A DNA stretch of 64,000 nucleotides, taken from assembly GCF_003265365.1 (NCBI RefSeq), contig NZ_AUPM01000010.1:1-64000 (forward strand). Direction: 5' to 3'. The number at the start of each line of letters is the position of its first letter. The first letter of the stretch is position 1. Below, piece after piece: positions 1 through 8,280 of the stretch. The DNA is from Petrotoga sp. 9PW.55.5.1. GTDB taxonomy: Bacteria; Thermotogota; Thermotogae; Petrotogales; Petrotogaceae. The notes beneath the pieces are model-generated. The model saw only the letters and a program-made list of their open reading frames with translations. It searched no databases and was not told the DNA's origin. The position numbers and the translations under genes are program-made.

Positions 1-1
1 T

Positions 2-1339
2 GAAAGTATAGTCTTATTAAAAAACAAAGATAACGTACTACCAATAAAAAAAGAAGGAACCATAGCGGTAATAGGAGGATTTGCGAAAAATCCAAGATAC
101 CAAGGTGGAGGAAGTTCGCACGTTAACCCAACAAAATTAGACAACGCATTAGAAGAAATAAAAAAGATAGTACAAGGAAAAGCAAAGATTTTATACGAAG
201 AAGGGTATAACACAGACAACGATGAAATAAACAACGAACTAATAGAAAAAGCAAAAAAAGCTGCAAAAGAATCAGAAATAGCAGTAATATTTGCAGGATT
301 ACCAGAAAGATACGAATCAGAAGGATACGACAGAGAACACATGAAAATGCCAGAAAACCACAACAAACTAATAGAAGAAGTAAGCAAAGTACAACCAAAT
401 ACTATAGTAGTACTAAGCAACGGATCACCGGTAGAAATGCCCTGGGTAGACAAAGTAAAAGGGATAATAGAAAGTTACTTAGGGGGGCAAGCAGGTGGTG
501 GAGCAGTAGCAGACGTACTATTTGGAGAAATAAACCCAAGTGGGAAACTAGCAGAAACATTTCCCAAAAAATTAAATCATAACCCATCACACCTCAACTT
601 TCCAGGAGAAGGAAACAAAGTAGAATACAAAGAAGGGGTATTCGTAGGATACAGATACTACGACAAAAAAGAAATAGAACCACTATTCCCGTTTGGTTAC
701 GGATTAAGTTATACAAACTTTGAATACTCAGATATAACCATTGACAAAAAAGAAATAACAGATCAAGAAACAATAAAAGTAAAAGTGAAAGTAAAAAATA
801 CGGGGAAAGTAAAAGGCAAAGAAATAGTTCAGTTATACATAAAAGATGTAGAAAGCACATTAAACAGACCAGAAAAAGAGTTAAAAGGATTTGAAAAAAT
901 AGAATTAGAACCAAACGAAGAAAAGATAGTAACGTTCACTTTAGACAAAAGGGCATTTGCATATTACAATCCAGAAATAAAAGACTGGCATGTAGAAAGT
1001 GGAGAGTTTGAAATACTAATAGGGAAATCATCAAAAGAGATAGTATTGAAAGAAAAAGTAAAAGTAAACTCAACGGTTAAAATAAAAAAGAAATTTCACA
1101 GAAACTCAACGGTTGGAGATTTAATGGAAGATCCAGTAGGTGTTCAAATAATGAATGAACTTATTCAAAAACTAAGTAAAGTTGGAGGAATGTTCTCAGA
1201 AGATGACCACAAAAGTAATGACATGGTACTAGCAATGATGAAATATATGCCTTTAAGAGGTCTAATTAACTTTGGAAAAGGCGAGTTCACAGAAGAGATG
1301 TTGAAAGAGATTCTAGAAAAGGTAAATGAAGAAAGATAA
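2..1339 (+). CDS. Glycoside hydrolase family 3 beta-glucosidase, C-terminal part (5' end outside window)
   Basis: The frame is open from the window edge, and 445 residues are visible. This is the C-terminal half of a GH3 enzyme that cleaves beta-linked glucose or xylose from oligosaccharides. The visible part runs from the (alpha/beta)6 sandwich ([15 protein letters not shown], then [12 protein letters not shown] and [23 protein letters not shown]) through the [15 protein letters not shown] segment to a fibronectin-III-like domain, and ends in a helical tail ([10 protein letters not shown]...). The catalytic nucleophile Asp lies upstream of the window, so substrate specificity cannot be judged. 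No signal sequence can be checked. Codon use is odd: Ile is almost always ATA and Asn mostly AAC until about position 1060, then it relaxes in the tail. A strong hairpin follows the stop. Confidence 0.93.
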   Translation, partial: ESIVLLKNKDNVLPIKKEGTIAVIGGFAKNPRYQGGGSSHVNPTKLDNALEEIKKIVQGKAKILYEEGYNTDNDEINNELIEKAKKAAKESEIAVIFAGLPERYESEGYDREHMKMPENHNKLIEEVSKVQPNTIVVLSNGSPVEMPWVDKVKGIIESYLGGQAGGGAVADVLFGEINPSGKLAETFPKKLNHNPSHLNFPGEGNKVEYKEGVFVGYRYYDKKEIEPLFPFGYGLSYTNFEYSDITIDKKEITDQETIKVKVKVKNTGKVKGKEIVQLYIKDVESTLNRPEKELKGFEKIELEPNEEKIVTFTLDKRAFAYYNPEIKDWHVESGEFEILIGKSSKEIVLKEKVKVNSTVKIKKKFHRNSTVGDLMEDPVGVQIMNELIQKLSKVGGMFSEDDHKSNDMVLAMMKYMPLRGLINFGKGEFTEEMLKEILEKVNEER

Positions 1340-1350
1340 AACTAATAATC

Positions 1351-1390
1351 ATGGCATGAGGCGCTCTTTAGAGCGACTTGTGCCATATTT
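1351..1390 (+). terminator. Stem-loop terminator after the GH3 gene
   Basis: A 16-bp stem (arms 1351-1366 and 1371-1386, TTTA loop) has one mismatch and two G-U pairs. The outer arms read ATGGCA and TGCCAT. Only a weak T-rich tract (ATTTAATTT) follows, so termination efficiency is uncertain. It lies 11 nt after the GH3 stop and separates that gene from the downstream block. Confidence 0.65.
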
Positions 1391-1465
1391 AATTTGCAAA
1401 AAATTGGAGGTTTACTTATAAATATATTAATTCAAATTTATCAGACTAAAATGAGGGGTGATTAA

Positions 1466-1540
1466 GTAAACGAAGAAGCAAAAGAGTTGAGTGAAATATC
1501 AACAGAGTTAAAAGGATTAGTTGAGAGTTTTAAGATTTGA
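1466..1540 (+). pseudogene. Remnant of the 3' end of a methyl-accepting chemotaxis protein
   Basis: This in-frame stretch of 24 codons ends in TGA and encodes VNEEAKELSEISTELKGLVE followed by SFKI. That is the pattern of the extreme C-terminus of bacterial chemoreceptors (heptad A..L..is.eLk.lV..FKI). The codon before it is TAA and no usable start exists, so no receptor can be made. Two other bits lie just upstream: a Shine-Dalgarno-like GGAGG at 1406-1410 and GAGGGGTGAT at 1453-1462. The best reading is a deletion scar that removed most of a receptor gene beside sugar-utilization genes. Chance similarity in a short peptide cannot be excluded. Confidence 0.55.
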
Positions 1541-1608
1541 TTGTTAAAATAAAAAATAAATGAAATTTCAAAAACAAAAAACATAAAAAACCAGTGAGGA
1601 ATAATAAA

Positions 1609-3984
1609 TTGCAAATATCTTTAAATGGAAAATGGCAAGTATATGACAATGAAAAAGAGTTTGAATTTGAAGGAAATGTACCAGGAACAGTTCAAGGCGA
1701 CCTTGTGGATTTGAAACTTATGCCTCACCCTTATATAGGGAAAAATGAAGGACTTTTTAAAAGGCTTGAATGGAAAGATTGGGTCTATGAAAAAAGTTTT
1801 AATATCGATGATATAGATCAAGGAAAAAGATATGATCTGGTTTTAGAGGGTGTAGACACACTAGCAAATATATATATAAATGATCAGTATGTAGGAAAAA
1901 CAGAAGATATGTTCATTGAATACAGATTTAATGTAAAAAAATATCTAAAAGTTGGAGAAAATTCTATAAAAGTAGAAATACTATCACCTATCGACTTTCC
2001 AAAAAGATTGGAAAAAAATTATGGGAAACTTCATGCTGGTGAAGAAACAGCAAGAGTGTATATAAGAAAAGCGCAGTATTCATACGGTTGGGATTGGGGA
2101 GCAAGAATAGCTACAAGTGGAATATATAGAAATATATATATAGATAGTTATAAAGACGGGAGAATATTTGGCTCTACTGCATATTTAGAAGATTTAAATG
2201 GGAAAGTTACTTTTACTGGTTATGCTGATATCGATACTGATAAGCTAGAAGATTATCATGTTGAAGTAAGTTTAAATGATTCGTTGACTTTTTCTTTACC
2301 AGTTTTTAGAAGTAATGAAGGATTTAAATTTAAGGAAACAAAAACTATAGAAGATATTAAGCTATGGTATCCTCATGATTTAGGAGAAAGCTATCTTTAC
2401 AAAGTCGGATTCAAACTTAAGAGAAATAACGAAGAAATTTATTCAGAAGAGAAGAAAATAGGATTTAGAATAGTAAGGGTTATAAGAGAAAATGATGGAG
2501 AAGGAGAAAGTTTTATATTTGAAATAAACGGAAAAAAGATCTTTGCTAAGGGAGCTAATTGGATACCTGCTGAAAATATTTTAAGTTGGCTTAAAGGCAG
2601 CGATTATGAAAAACTAATACAAATGGCGAAAGATGCCAATATGAATATGCTACGAGTTTGGGGTGGGGGACTCTACGAAGATCCTACTTTTTATAATATA
2701 TGTAATGAAGTCGGTATTTTAGTTTGGCAAGATTTTATGTTTGCGTGTGCGGAATATCCTGACCATATTGAATGGTTTAGGAAATTAGCTAATGAAGAAG
2801 TAAAACAGAATGTAATAAAATTGAGACATCATCCAAGTATAGTACTTTGGTGTGGTAATAATGAAAATAACTGGGGCTTTGAAGAATGGGATTATAAGAT
2901 AAAAGTTGATGGAAAAAATTTAGGTAATAGATTGTATTTAGAAGATTTCCCAAAAATATGTAGCGATGAAGATCCTTCAAGATTATATTGGCCATCAAGT
3001 CCGTATGGAGGAATTAAGGCAAACTCTAATCAAGCAGGAGATAGACATGTTTGGGAAATATGGTCCGGTTGGCAAGATTTTAAACATTACCCAAAAGATA
3101 CATCTAAATTTGTGAGTGAATTTGGATTTCAAGCTGCACCAGATCCTCAAACTATAGATTATTTTGCATTAGCCAAAGAAATGGATATATTTTCTAAGGT
3201 CATGTTAAATCACAACAAACAGGTAGAAGGACCTGAAAGACTTTTAAAATTCATAAATAATCATTATGGTTTAGTTAATAACTTTGACTCTATAATATAT
3301 CTCACCCAGTTAAATCAAGCTGAAGCTATTAAAACTGGTGTTGAGCATTGGAGAAGTAGAAAATACAAAACAGCTGGAACTCTTTATTGGCAAATTAACG
3401 ATTCTTGGCCTGTTTTTAGTTGGGCTTCGATAGATTATTTTAAAAGACCAAAAGGGCTATATTTCTACACCAAGAGGTTTTATAACCCCGTATTACCTAT
3501 CGCAAAAATCAAAGATGATAAAATTGTTGTTTCAATAATTAACGATGGAAATTCCTTGAAAGCTGATTTAGAATTTCAACTTTGGTCTCTTGATGGAAAT
3601 TTAATAGACAAGAAGAGTTATGCAGAACTGTATATTTCTGAAGATACAGTAATTACTATTGACAATATATGTGCAAAAGATTTCGAGATAAATAATACAA
3701 TCGCCTTTCTAAGGATAAAACAAAATGGAAAAACTATAATTGAAAACCACGAACTGTTTGCAGATCTTAGAATAAATAGATTAAATGATCCTGAAATATT
3801 CTACAAAAAAGATGGAGACAGTCTAATACTTGAATGTAAAAAACCAGCTCTAGGAGTTAATATTAGAGTTGATGGAGAAAATTTTACGGAAGACAACTTT
3901 TTTGCACTTTTTCCAAATAATTCAAGAATTTTGAAAAACGTTGTGGGAGAAATAAGTATAAAAAGCGCATATGATTTTATTTGA
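1609..3984 (+). CDS. Beta-mannosidase, glycoside hydrolase family 2
   Basis: A predicted cytoplasmic exo-acting enzyme of 791 residues that releases mannose from beta-mannosides. GH2 architecture is visible: the jelly-roll sugar-binding domain (SLNGKWQVYD, then YSYGWDWGARIATSGIYRNI), an immunoglobulin-like domain, and the TIM barrel starting near FAKGANWIPAENIL, which is typical of beta-mannosidases. The acid/base Glu is in VLWCGNNEN (about E419) and the nucleophile in VSEFGFQA (about E504). The length fits the family. I place the start at TTG 1609 because GTGAGGA at 1594-1600 acts as its Shine-Dalgarno; an in-frame GTG at 1594 is the alternative. No signal peptide is seen, so substrates are probably imported oligosaccharides. 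VOC and LacI genes follow closely, probably in one operon. Confidence 0.92.
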   Translation: MQISLNGKWQVYDNEKEFEFEGNVPGTVQGDLVDLKLMPHPYIGKNEGLFKRLEWKDWVYEKSFNIDDIDQGKRYDLVLEGVDTLANIYINDQYVGKTEDMFIEYRFNVKKYLKVGENSIKVEILSPIDFPKRLEKNYGKLHAGEETARVYIRKAQYSYGWDWGARIATSGIYRNIYIDSYKDGRIFGSTAYLEDLNGKVTFTGYADIDTDKLEDYHVEVSLNDSLTFSLPVFRSNEGFKFKETKTIEDIKLWYPHDLGESYLYKVGFKLKRNNEEIYSEEKKIGFRIVRVIRENDGEGESFIFEINGKKIFAKGANWIPAENILSWLKGSDYEKLIQMAKDANMNMLRVWGGGLYEDPTFYNICNEVGILVWQDFMFACAEYPDHIEWFRKLANEEVKQNVIKLRHHPSIVLWCGNNENNWGFEEWDYKIKVDGKNLGNRLYLEDFPKICSDEDPSRLYWPSSPYGGIKANSNQAGDRHVWEIWSGWQDFKHYPKDTSKFVSEFGFQAAPDPQTIDYFALAKEMDIFSKVMLNHNKQVEGPERLLKFINNHYGLVNNFDSIIYLTQLNQAEAIKTGVEHWRSRKYKTAGTLYWQINDSWPVFSWASIDYFKRPKGLYFYTKRFYNPVLPIAKIKDDKIVVSIINDGNSLKADLEFQLWSLDGNLIDKKSYAELYISEDTVITIDNICAKDFEINNTIAFLRIKQNGKTIIENHELFADLRINRLNDPEIFYKKDGDSLILECKKPALGVNIRVDGENFTEDNFFALFPNNSRILKNVVGEISIKSAYDFI

Positions 3985-3997
3985 GGAGATGAATGAC

Positions 3998-4405
3998 ATG
4001 AATTTTAATTTTGATCATTTGGCAATTACCGTTTCAGATCTAGAAAGATCTATAAAATTTTACAGAGATATTCTTGGTTTTAAAGTTTTAGGGAAATTAG
4101 TTCAGGATAATGGTAATTTCATCATAGTTTATATAGATATGGGAGACAAAGTTTTAGAATTATTCTATTTTACAGAAAAAGGGGAAAATACTTTTTCTTT
4201 AAAAGAAAAAGATATTGGAATAAAACATTTTGCTTTTAAAGTAGAAAGTGTAGATAAGACTTTTAATTATTTAAAAGAAAAAGGGATAGAATTCACTATG
4301 GAACCTACGAATGCAGAAGGCGGGGTTAGAATTGCTTTCTTCAAAGATCCTGATGATATTTTAATAGAAATAATTGAAGGAAAGCTAACTTTGGAAAATT
4401 ATTAA
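3998..4405 (+). CDS. VOC superfamily (glyoxalase I-like) metalloprotein
   Basis: A compact protein of 135 residues with two beta-alpha-beta-beta-beta repeats of the vicinal oxygen chelate fold. The four expected metal ligands are present: His in FDHLAITV, Glu in VLELFYF, His in IKHFAFKV and Glu in LIEIIEG. This is the glyoxalase I / methylmalonyl-CoA epimerase pattern, but the substrate cannot be told from sequence. In-frame ATGs exist at 3971 and 3989; ATG 3998 is chosen because GAGGAG sits 8-9 nt upstream. It starts 13 nt after the mannosidase stop and is followed within 20 nt by the LacI gene, so it is co-transcribed with a sugar block. Confidence 0.85.
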   Translation: MNFNFDHLAITVSDLERSIKFYRDILGFKVLGKLVQDNGNFIIVYIDMGDKVLELFYFTEKGENTFSLKEKDIGIKHFAFKVESVDKTFNYLKEKGIEFTMEPTNAEGGVRIAFFKDPDDILIEIIEGKLTLENY

Positions 4406-4425
4406 CGTTGTTTGAGGGGAGAGAT

Positions 4426-5430
4426 ATGACAACTATTAGAGATATTGCAAAGGCTTCTGGTTTTTCTATTGCAACAGTTTCACGAGTTCTTAACGGAAGT
4501 GATAAAGTTACAGAAGAAACAAGGAACAAAATTTTAAGAGTAATAAAAGAAATGGAATATAGAAGAAGCGAGAGTATAAAAGGAAGTTTATTTAGAGCAG
4601 TTGGAGTATTAGTTCCAGATTTAAAAGCTGATTATTATGGAATGATAGCCGAAGGAATCGAAGAAGCCTTGTTACGAAACAATTATGAAATGTTTCTTTC
4701 GACTTACAGGCATTCCTTAAACAAGGAAAAGCAGGCTTTAGAGGAATTTTTTGCAAGAAAAGTTGATGGAGTTATCTTATGTACTACTTATGATGATGAA
4801 GAATGTTTAGAAAAGTTTCTAGAAGCCGGAATACCTATAGTCGCTATAGATAGAGAAAATTCTGATCTAAAAATTGATATTGTTACAATAGATAATTACT
4901 CTGCTTCTTTTGAAGTTGTAAAATATCTTTATAAAATGGGTCATAGAAAAATTCTATATGTTCAAGGGCTCATGGAAGTATATTCGGCAAGAGAAAGAAA
5001 AAAAGCTTTTGAAGATTTTTCAATAAAAAATAAAGATCTAGAAGTCACATTCGTTTCTGCAGGGTTTGATCCTGAAGAAGGGTATAATGCTGTGAAGAAA
5101 CATCTTGATACTTATGGGAAAACTTTTACTGCTATTGCCTTTTCTAATGACTGGGTCGCTTTAAGTGGAATCAAGGCTATGAAAGAAAAAGGAATAGATT
5201 ATCCCAACGATGTTTCCATTATTGGTTTTGATGATGCAACTTTCGCCAAATATCTTCATCCATCTTTGACTACTGTTAGGCAACCAACTTATGAAATGGG
5301 TTTGAATGCAGCAAAATTATTGATAGAAAAGCTAGAAAGGAAAAGGGAAAGTAGGGTAAAAAGGCGGATGATTCTTCCAACAGAGTTAATAATAAGAGAT
5401 TCCGTGAAAGATATTAATCCAGTTTTTTAG
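4426..5430 (+). CDS. LacI-family transcriptional regulator
   Basis: A repressor of 334 residues. The N-terminal helix-turn-helix and hinge are textbook LacI (TTIRDIAKASGFSIATVSRV then LNGSDKVTEETR), followed by a periplasmic-binding-protein-like sensor domain (AVGVLVPDL, DGVILCTTYDD, VAIDRENSD, IGFDDATFAKYLHPSLTTVRQP). The sensor probably binds a sugar released by the neighbouring glycosidases (inference from position). The start is ATG 4426 with GAGGGG about 7 nt upstream; an upstream in-frame TTG at 4408 has no such site. It is the last gene of the mannosidase-VOC-LacI cluster, so self-regulation of that operon is likely. No operator was identified. Confidence 0.93.
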   Translation: MTTIRDIAKASGFSIATVSRVLNGSDKVTEETRNKILRVIKEMEYRRSESIKGSLFRAVGVLVPDLKADYYGMIAEGIEEALLRNNYEMFLSTYRHSLNKEKQALEEFFARKVDGVILCTTYDDEECLEKFLEAGIPIVAIDRENSDLKIDIVTIDNYSASFEVVKYLYKMGHRKILYVQGLMEVYSARERKKAFEDFSIKNKDLEVTFVSAGFDPEEGYNAVKKHLDTYGKTFTAIAFSNDWVALSGIKAMKEKGIDYPNDVSIIGFDDATFAKYLHPSLTTVRQPTYEMGLNAAKLLIEKLERKRESRVKRRMILPTELIIRDSVKDINPVF

Positions 5431-5469
5431 AAATACTTCAAAATCTTTTCTAAAAATATCTAAAGCTTC

Positions 5470-5478
5470 TGTTATAAT
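5470..5478 (+). promoter_or_regulatory. Extended -10 promoter for the M55 peptidase gene
   Basis: TGTTATAAT matches the extended -10 form (TGnTATAAT) and lies 37 nt before the proposed start codon of the next gene. No good -35 is seen at 16-18 nt. This suggests that the peptidase gene, and perhaps msrA, is transcribed separately from lacI. Confidence 0.5.
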
Positions 5479-5514
5479 ATTTATTAAAAAAAAGAAAAAA
5501 ATGAGGTGATTTCT

Positions 5515-6324
5515 ATAAAAGTCTATATTTCTTTCGACTTTGAAGGACTGGGGGGTATAACTCAATGGAGTGATGTCACCAAAAAAGATAAAGAATACAA
5601 ACAAGATTATGCCATCAGGCAATTAAGAGCACTTTTGGAACCATTAAAAAATCATGAAGTAACTTTATCTGATTCACATGCTGAAGGCGATAACATCCCT
5701 TGGACATTAACTGATGATTTTTCTAATATAAAATTGATTAGTGGTGGAATTAGAAAGTATTATATGATGAATGGGATAGATGAATCTTTTGATAGAGCAA
5801 TATTTTTTGGATATCATTCCGGTGTAGGGGAAAGGTATTCTACGATGGATCATACTTATTCAAGTTCTTCTATTCATAATATTTGGATCAATAATATTGA
5901 AATGAATGAAACTTTGATAAATGCCGCATATGCAGGAATATTTGATGTTCCTTTAACCTTAGTTGTAGGAGATGACAAGTTAAAAAAACAGATAAAGCCT
6001 TATTTTAAAAATCTTTATTATGTTGAAACTAAAAGATCTTTAGGTAAATATTCTGCAGAACATAAACCTATGAAACTTTTATTAGAAGAAATAAAAAACA
6101 CAACTGAAAATATGCTGAGTAAAGGGAAAGAGCAATTTGATGTTTTTAAATTTAATTCTCCTGTTGAGATGAAAATAGAGTTTTCCGATACTTCAAAAGC
6201 AGACATGGTCGAATCTATGCCGTTAGTTGAAAGACTAGACGGAAGAAGAGTAAGAATTACAAATACTGATTACAAAGTAATCTTTGAAGCTCTTTTAGCA
6301 ATGACTTATATTTGTGAATCCTAA
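5515..6324 (+). CDS. M55 family D-aminopeptidase (DppA-like), probable ATA start
   Basis: A zinc peptidase of the M55 family, which removes N-terminal D-amino acids from peptides. The N-terminus KVYISFDFEG is the family signature, with the Asp and Glu that supply the first metal ligands. Further conserved parts are LSDSHAEGDN, FGYHSG and the VVGDD segment. The length is 269 residues, as in DppA. GAGGTGA (5503-5509) is followed after 5 nt by ATA 5515, which sits exactly at family residue 1 and places the metal ligands at residues 8 and 10. The only other start is GTG 5506, which lies within the Shine-Dalgarno itself and would add three residues. No peptide transporter genes adjoin it, and msrA follows by 28 nt. 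Confidence 0.88.
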   Translation: MKVYISFDFEGLGGITQWSDVTKKDKEYKQDYAIRQLRALLEPLKNHEVTLSDSHAEGDNIPWTLTDDFSNIKLISGGIRKYYMMNGIDESFDRAIFFGYHSGVGERYSTMDHTYSSSSIHNIWINNIEMNETLINAAYAGIFDVPLTLVVGDDKLKKQIKPYFKNLYYVETKRSLGKYSAEHKPMKLLLEEIKNTTENMLSKGKEQFDVFKFNSPVEMKIEFSDTSKADMVESMPLVERLDGRRVRITNTDYKVIFEALLAMTYICES

Positions 6325-6352
6325 AAGTAACAAAAGAAGAGGTGATTAAATA

Positions 6353-6862
6353 ATGACTGAAAAAGCGATTTTTGCTGCTGGTTGTTTTTGGGGTGTGGAA
6401 CATTTGTTTAAAAAGGTTGAAGGAGTGATAAGTGTAACAAGCGGTTACACTGGAGGGACTGTAGAAAATCCGAGCTATGAACAAGTTTGCAGCGGAAATA
6501 CTGGTCATGCAGAAGCGGTTCTGGTAGTTTATGATCCAAATAAGGTTAATTATGAAACATTGGTAAGATATTTTTTTGAAATACATGATTTCACACAAGA
6601 AAACGGTCAAGGGCCAGATATTGGGGAACAGTATAGAAGTGAAATATTTTATCTTGATGAAGAACAAAAAAGGATTGCTGATAAAGTAAAGAAAGAGCTT
6701 TTGGATAGGAATTTGAAGGTAGTTACAAAAATAACAAAAGCAACAGAGTTTTATAATGCAGAAGATTATCATCAACATTACTATGAAAAGACAGGTAAAA
6801 AACCTTACTGCCATTTTAGAAGGAAAATTTTTAAAGATGATTACGTAAAAATTCTGTTTTAA
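6353..6862 (+). CDS. msrA: Peptide methionine-(S)-S-oxide reductase MsrA
   Basis: Repairs oxidized methionine (S-sulfoxide) in proteins. The length of 169 residues is standard. The catalytic cysteine lies in [10 protein letters not shown] (Cys11), and the family segments [43 protein letters not shown] and [12 protein letters not shown] are all present. The start ATG has GAGGTGAT upstream. No MsrB domain is fused or adjacent, unlike many anaerobes. It lies 28 nt after the M55 peptidase gene and probably shares its transcript. Confidence 0.96.
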   Translation: MTEKAIFAAGCFWGVEHLFKKVEGVISVTSGYTGGTVENPSYEQVCSGNTGHAEAVLVVYDPNKVNYETLVRYFFEIHDFTQENGQGPDIGEQYRSEIFYLDEEQKRIADKVKKELLDRNLKVVTKITKATEFYNAEDYHQHYYEKTGKKPYCHFRRKIFKDDYVKILF

Positions 6863-6885
6863 TGATTATTAATTATGATATAATT

Positions 6886-6894
6886 ATCTGCGTT
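6886..6894 (+). promoter_or_regulatory. Extended -10 promoter upstream of the metallophosphoesterase gene
   Basis: TGATATAAT fits the extended -10 consensus. It lies 71 nt before the ATG at 6966, in the 103-nt gap after msrA. The region 17 nt upstream (TTATTA) is a poor -35. Confidence 0.5.
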
Positions 6895-6965
6895 AGTTAT
6901 TGTCTAAAAAATAAAGTTTAGTTTTTTTCAAGTAGAGATTATCGTGTTAATCTGGAGGATTTTTA

Positions 6966-8135
6966 ATGAAAGTTTTTCTAAGCGATTTACATATTGGCCT
7001 TGGTAATGAAGCAGACGATTTTATTTATGATGAACAAATGATTAAGTTGCTGGATGAATTAGAAGAAGAAAGATCAGAACTTTTTATAGTTGGCGATTTT
7101 TTAGAATTAACAAATTTAGTAAATGATGGTCAGTTAATGGATACCGCTAATGAGTATGCTGATAGTTTTGATCTTTCTCTTATAGATGAAATTTTTAGAA
7201 GTCATAAAAAACTTTTAGAGAGATTCCAAAACTTCTCAAAGAAAAATAAAATGTATTACATAGTGGGAAACCACGATTACTATATACTTTTAAATAGTAA
7301 ATTAAAAGAAAAAATAAAAGAATATTTTCATAATTGTGAAATTTTACCCTATTATTATGATCCTAAGATTAAGTTATTTGCTATACATGGCAATCAGTTT
7401 GATATCGTCAATAGATTGAGCAAAGACGAGGAAGGAAATCTTCTTCCTCCCTTTTCAGATTATATGAATAAGTATATGAATTTTTACTTTGGTAAGGTAG
7501 CAAGCGAAATCTTACCCTCTGAACTCTTTTCTGATTATCAAAATATTTATCCCCAGTTGGATGTTTTTAAGTGGCTTGAAAATATTAAAGAGAAATATGG
7601 AATAAAATATAATTTAAAAAACAATTGGATAGAGAATTTCACTAAATTAATTAAGACACCTCAGGTGAAAAAATGGCTGAAGTCTAACTTTCCTGGTGTA
7701 AATGTGCTTTCTAATATATTTGTCAACAATATTGGAGGTTTAAAGTTAGGCGAAGGCATAGTAAGAGTGGGGATGTTTTTTAGAAGCGTTCGTAATTCTA
7801 ACTCTTTATTAATGAAGTCAGAAAAACTTTTAAATGAAGAATTTTATATTCCTGAAAGGTATCTCTTGGGTTACACCGATCATGATCTTTCTTTTGCTGA
7901 AGGCGAAATAAAAACAATAATAATGGGACACAATCATAGAGCCTCTTTTAACATTATATCAAACAATGGATCAAAAAAATATTATGTAAACACTGGTACA
8001 TGGAAGTTTATGGTAAATAGAAATTATGGAATCGACAACAATGAGTTTATTAAAAAGAAATTAATTTCCTATCTATTAGTAAATGATTCAAAAATAGAAC
8101 CTACTTATAAATTAGTGAGGGAAGAAGCGGTGTAG
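6966..8135 (+). CDS. Calcineurin-like metallophosphoesterase
   Basis: A dinuclear-metal phosphoesterase of 389 residues. The ordered motifs are SDLHIG at residue 6, VGDFLEL (about 44), VGNHDYY (about 102), AIHGNQFD and MGHNHRA (about 320), which together form the full ligand set of the family. The arrangement resembles LpxH-like UDP-diacylglucosamine hydrolases, but the protein is considerably longer, with an inserted region around residues 150-270. No lipid A genes are in view and Thermotogae are not expected to make lipid A, so the substrate is unknown. The start ATG has CTGGAGG upstream. It stands alone between an extended -10 promoter and ppdK. Confidence 0.88.
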   Translation: MKVFLSDLHIGLGNEADDFIYDEQMIKLLDELEEERSELFIVGDFLELTNLVNDGQLMDTANEYADSFDLSLIDEIFRSHKKLLERFQNFSKKNKMYYIVGNHDYYILLNSKLKEKIKEYFHNCEILPYYYDPKIKLFAIHGNQFDIVNRLSKDEEGNLLPPFSDYMNKYMNFYFGKVASEILPSELFSDYQNIYPQLDVFKWLENIKEKYGIKYNLKNNWIENFTKLIKTPQVKKWLKSNFPGVNVLSNIFVNNIGGLKLGEGIVRVGMFFRSVRNSNSLLMKSEKLLNEEFYIPERYLLGYTDHDLSFAEGEIKTIIMGHNHRASFNIISNNGSKKYYVNTGTWKFMVNRNYGIDNNEFIKKKLISYLLVNDSKIEPTYKLVREEAV

Positions 8136-8280
8136 TTCCGCTTTAAAATTGTTTATTAAATTTTACTGAAATGAGAAAAAGAAAAAAAGTTTTTAAAATA
8201 TAATATAAAAAGTGCTTTTTTGATTTTATTAAGAAATTTATATTTAATAGCAAAATTAAATTAGTTTAGGAGGGGAAAAA

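Noticed and set aside
123-914. Three long antisense reading frames inside the GH3 gene
   Set aside because: They are Leu/Phe-rich shadows produced by the extreme A-ending codon bias of the sense strand and have no family likeness or Shine-Dalgarno.
8124-8145. Terminator after the metallophosphoesterase gene (AAGCGG / CCGCTT)
   Set aside because: Only a 6-bp stem spanning the stop codon, with no T-run; too weak to call.
8199-8204. TATAAT upstream of ppdK as a promoter
   Set aside because: It lies in a run of A/T with no -35 and no TG extension, so chance occurrence is likely.
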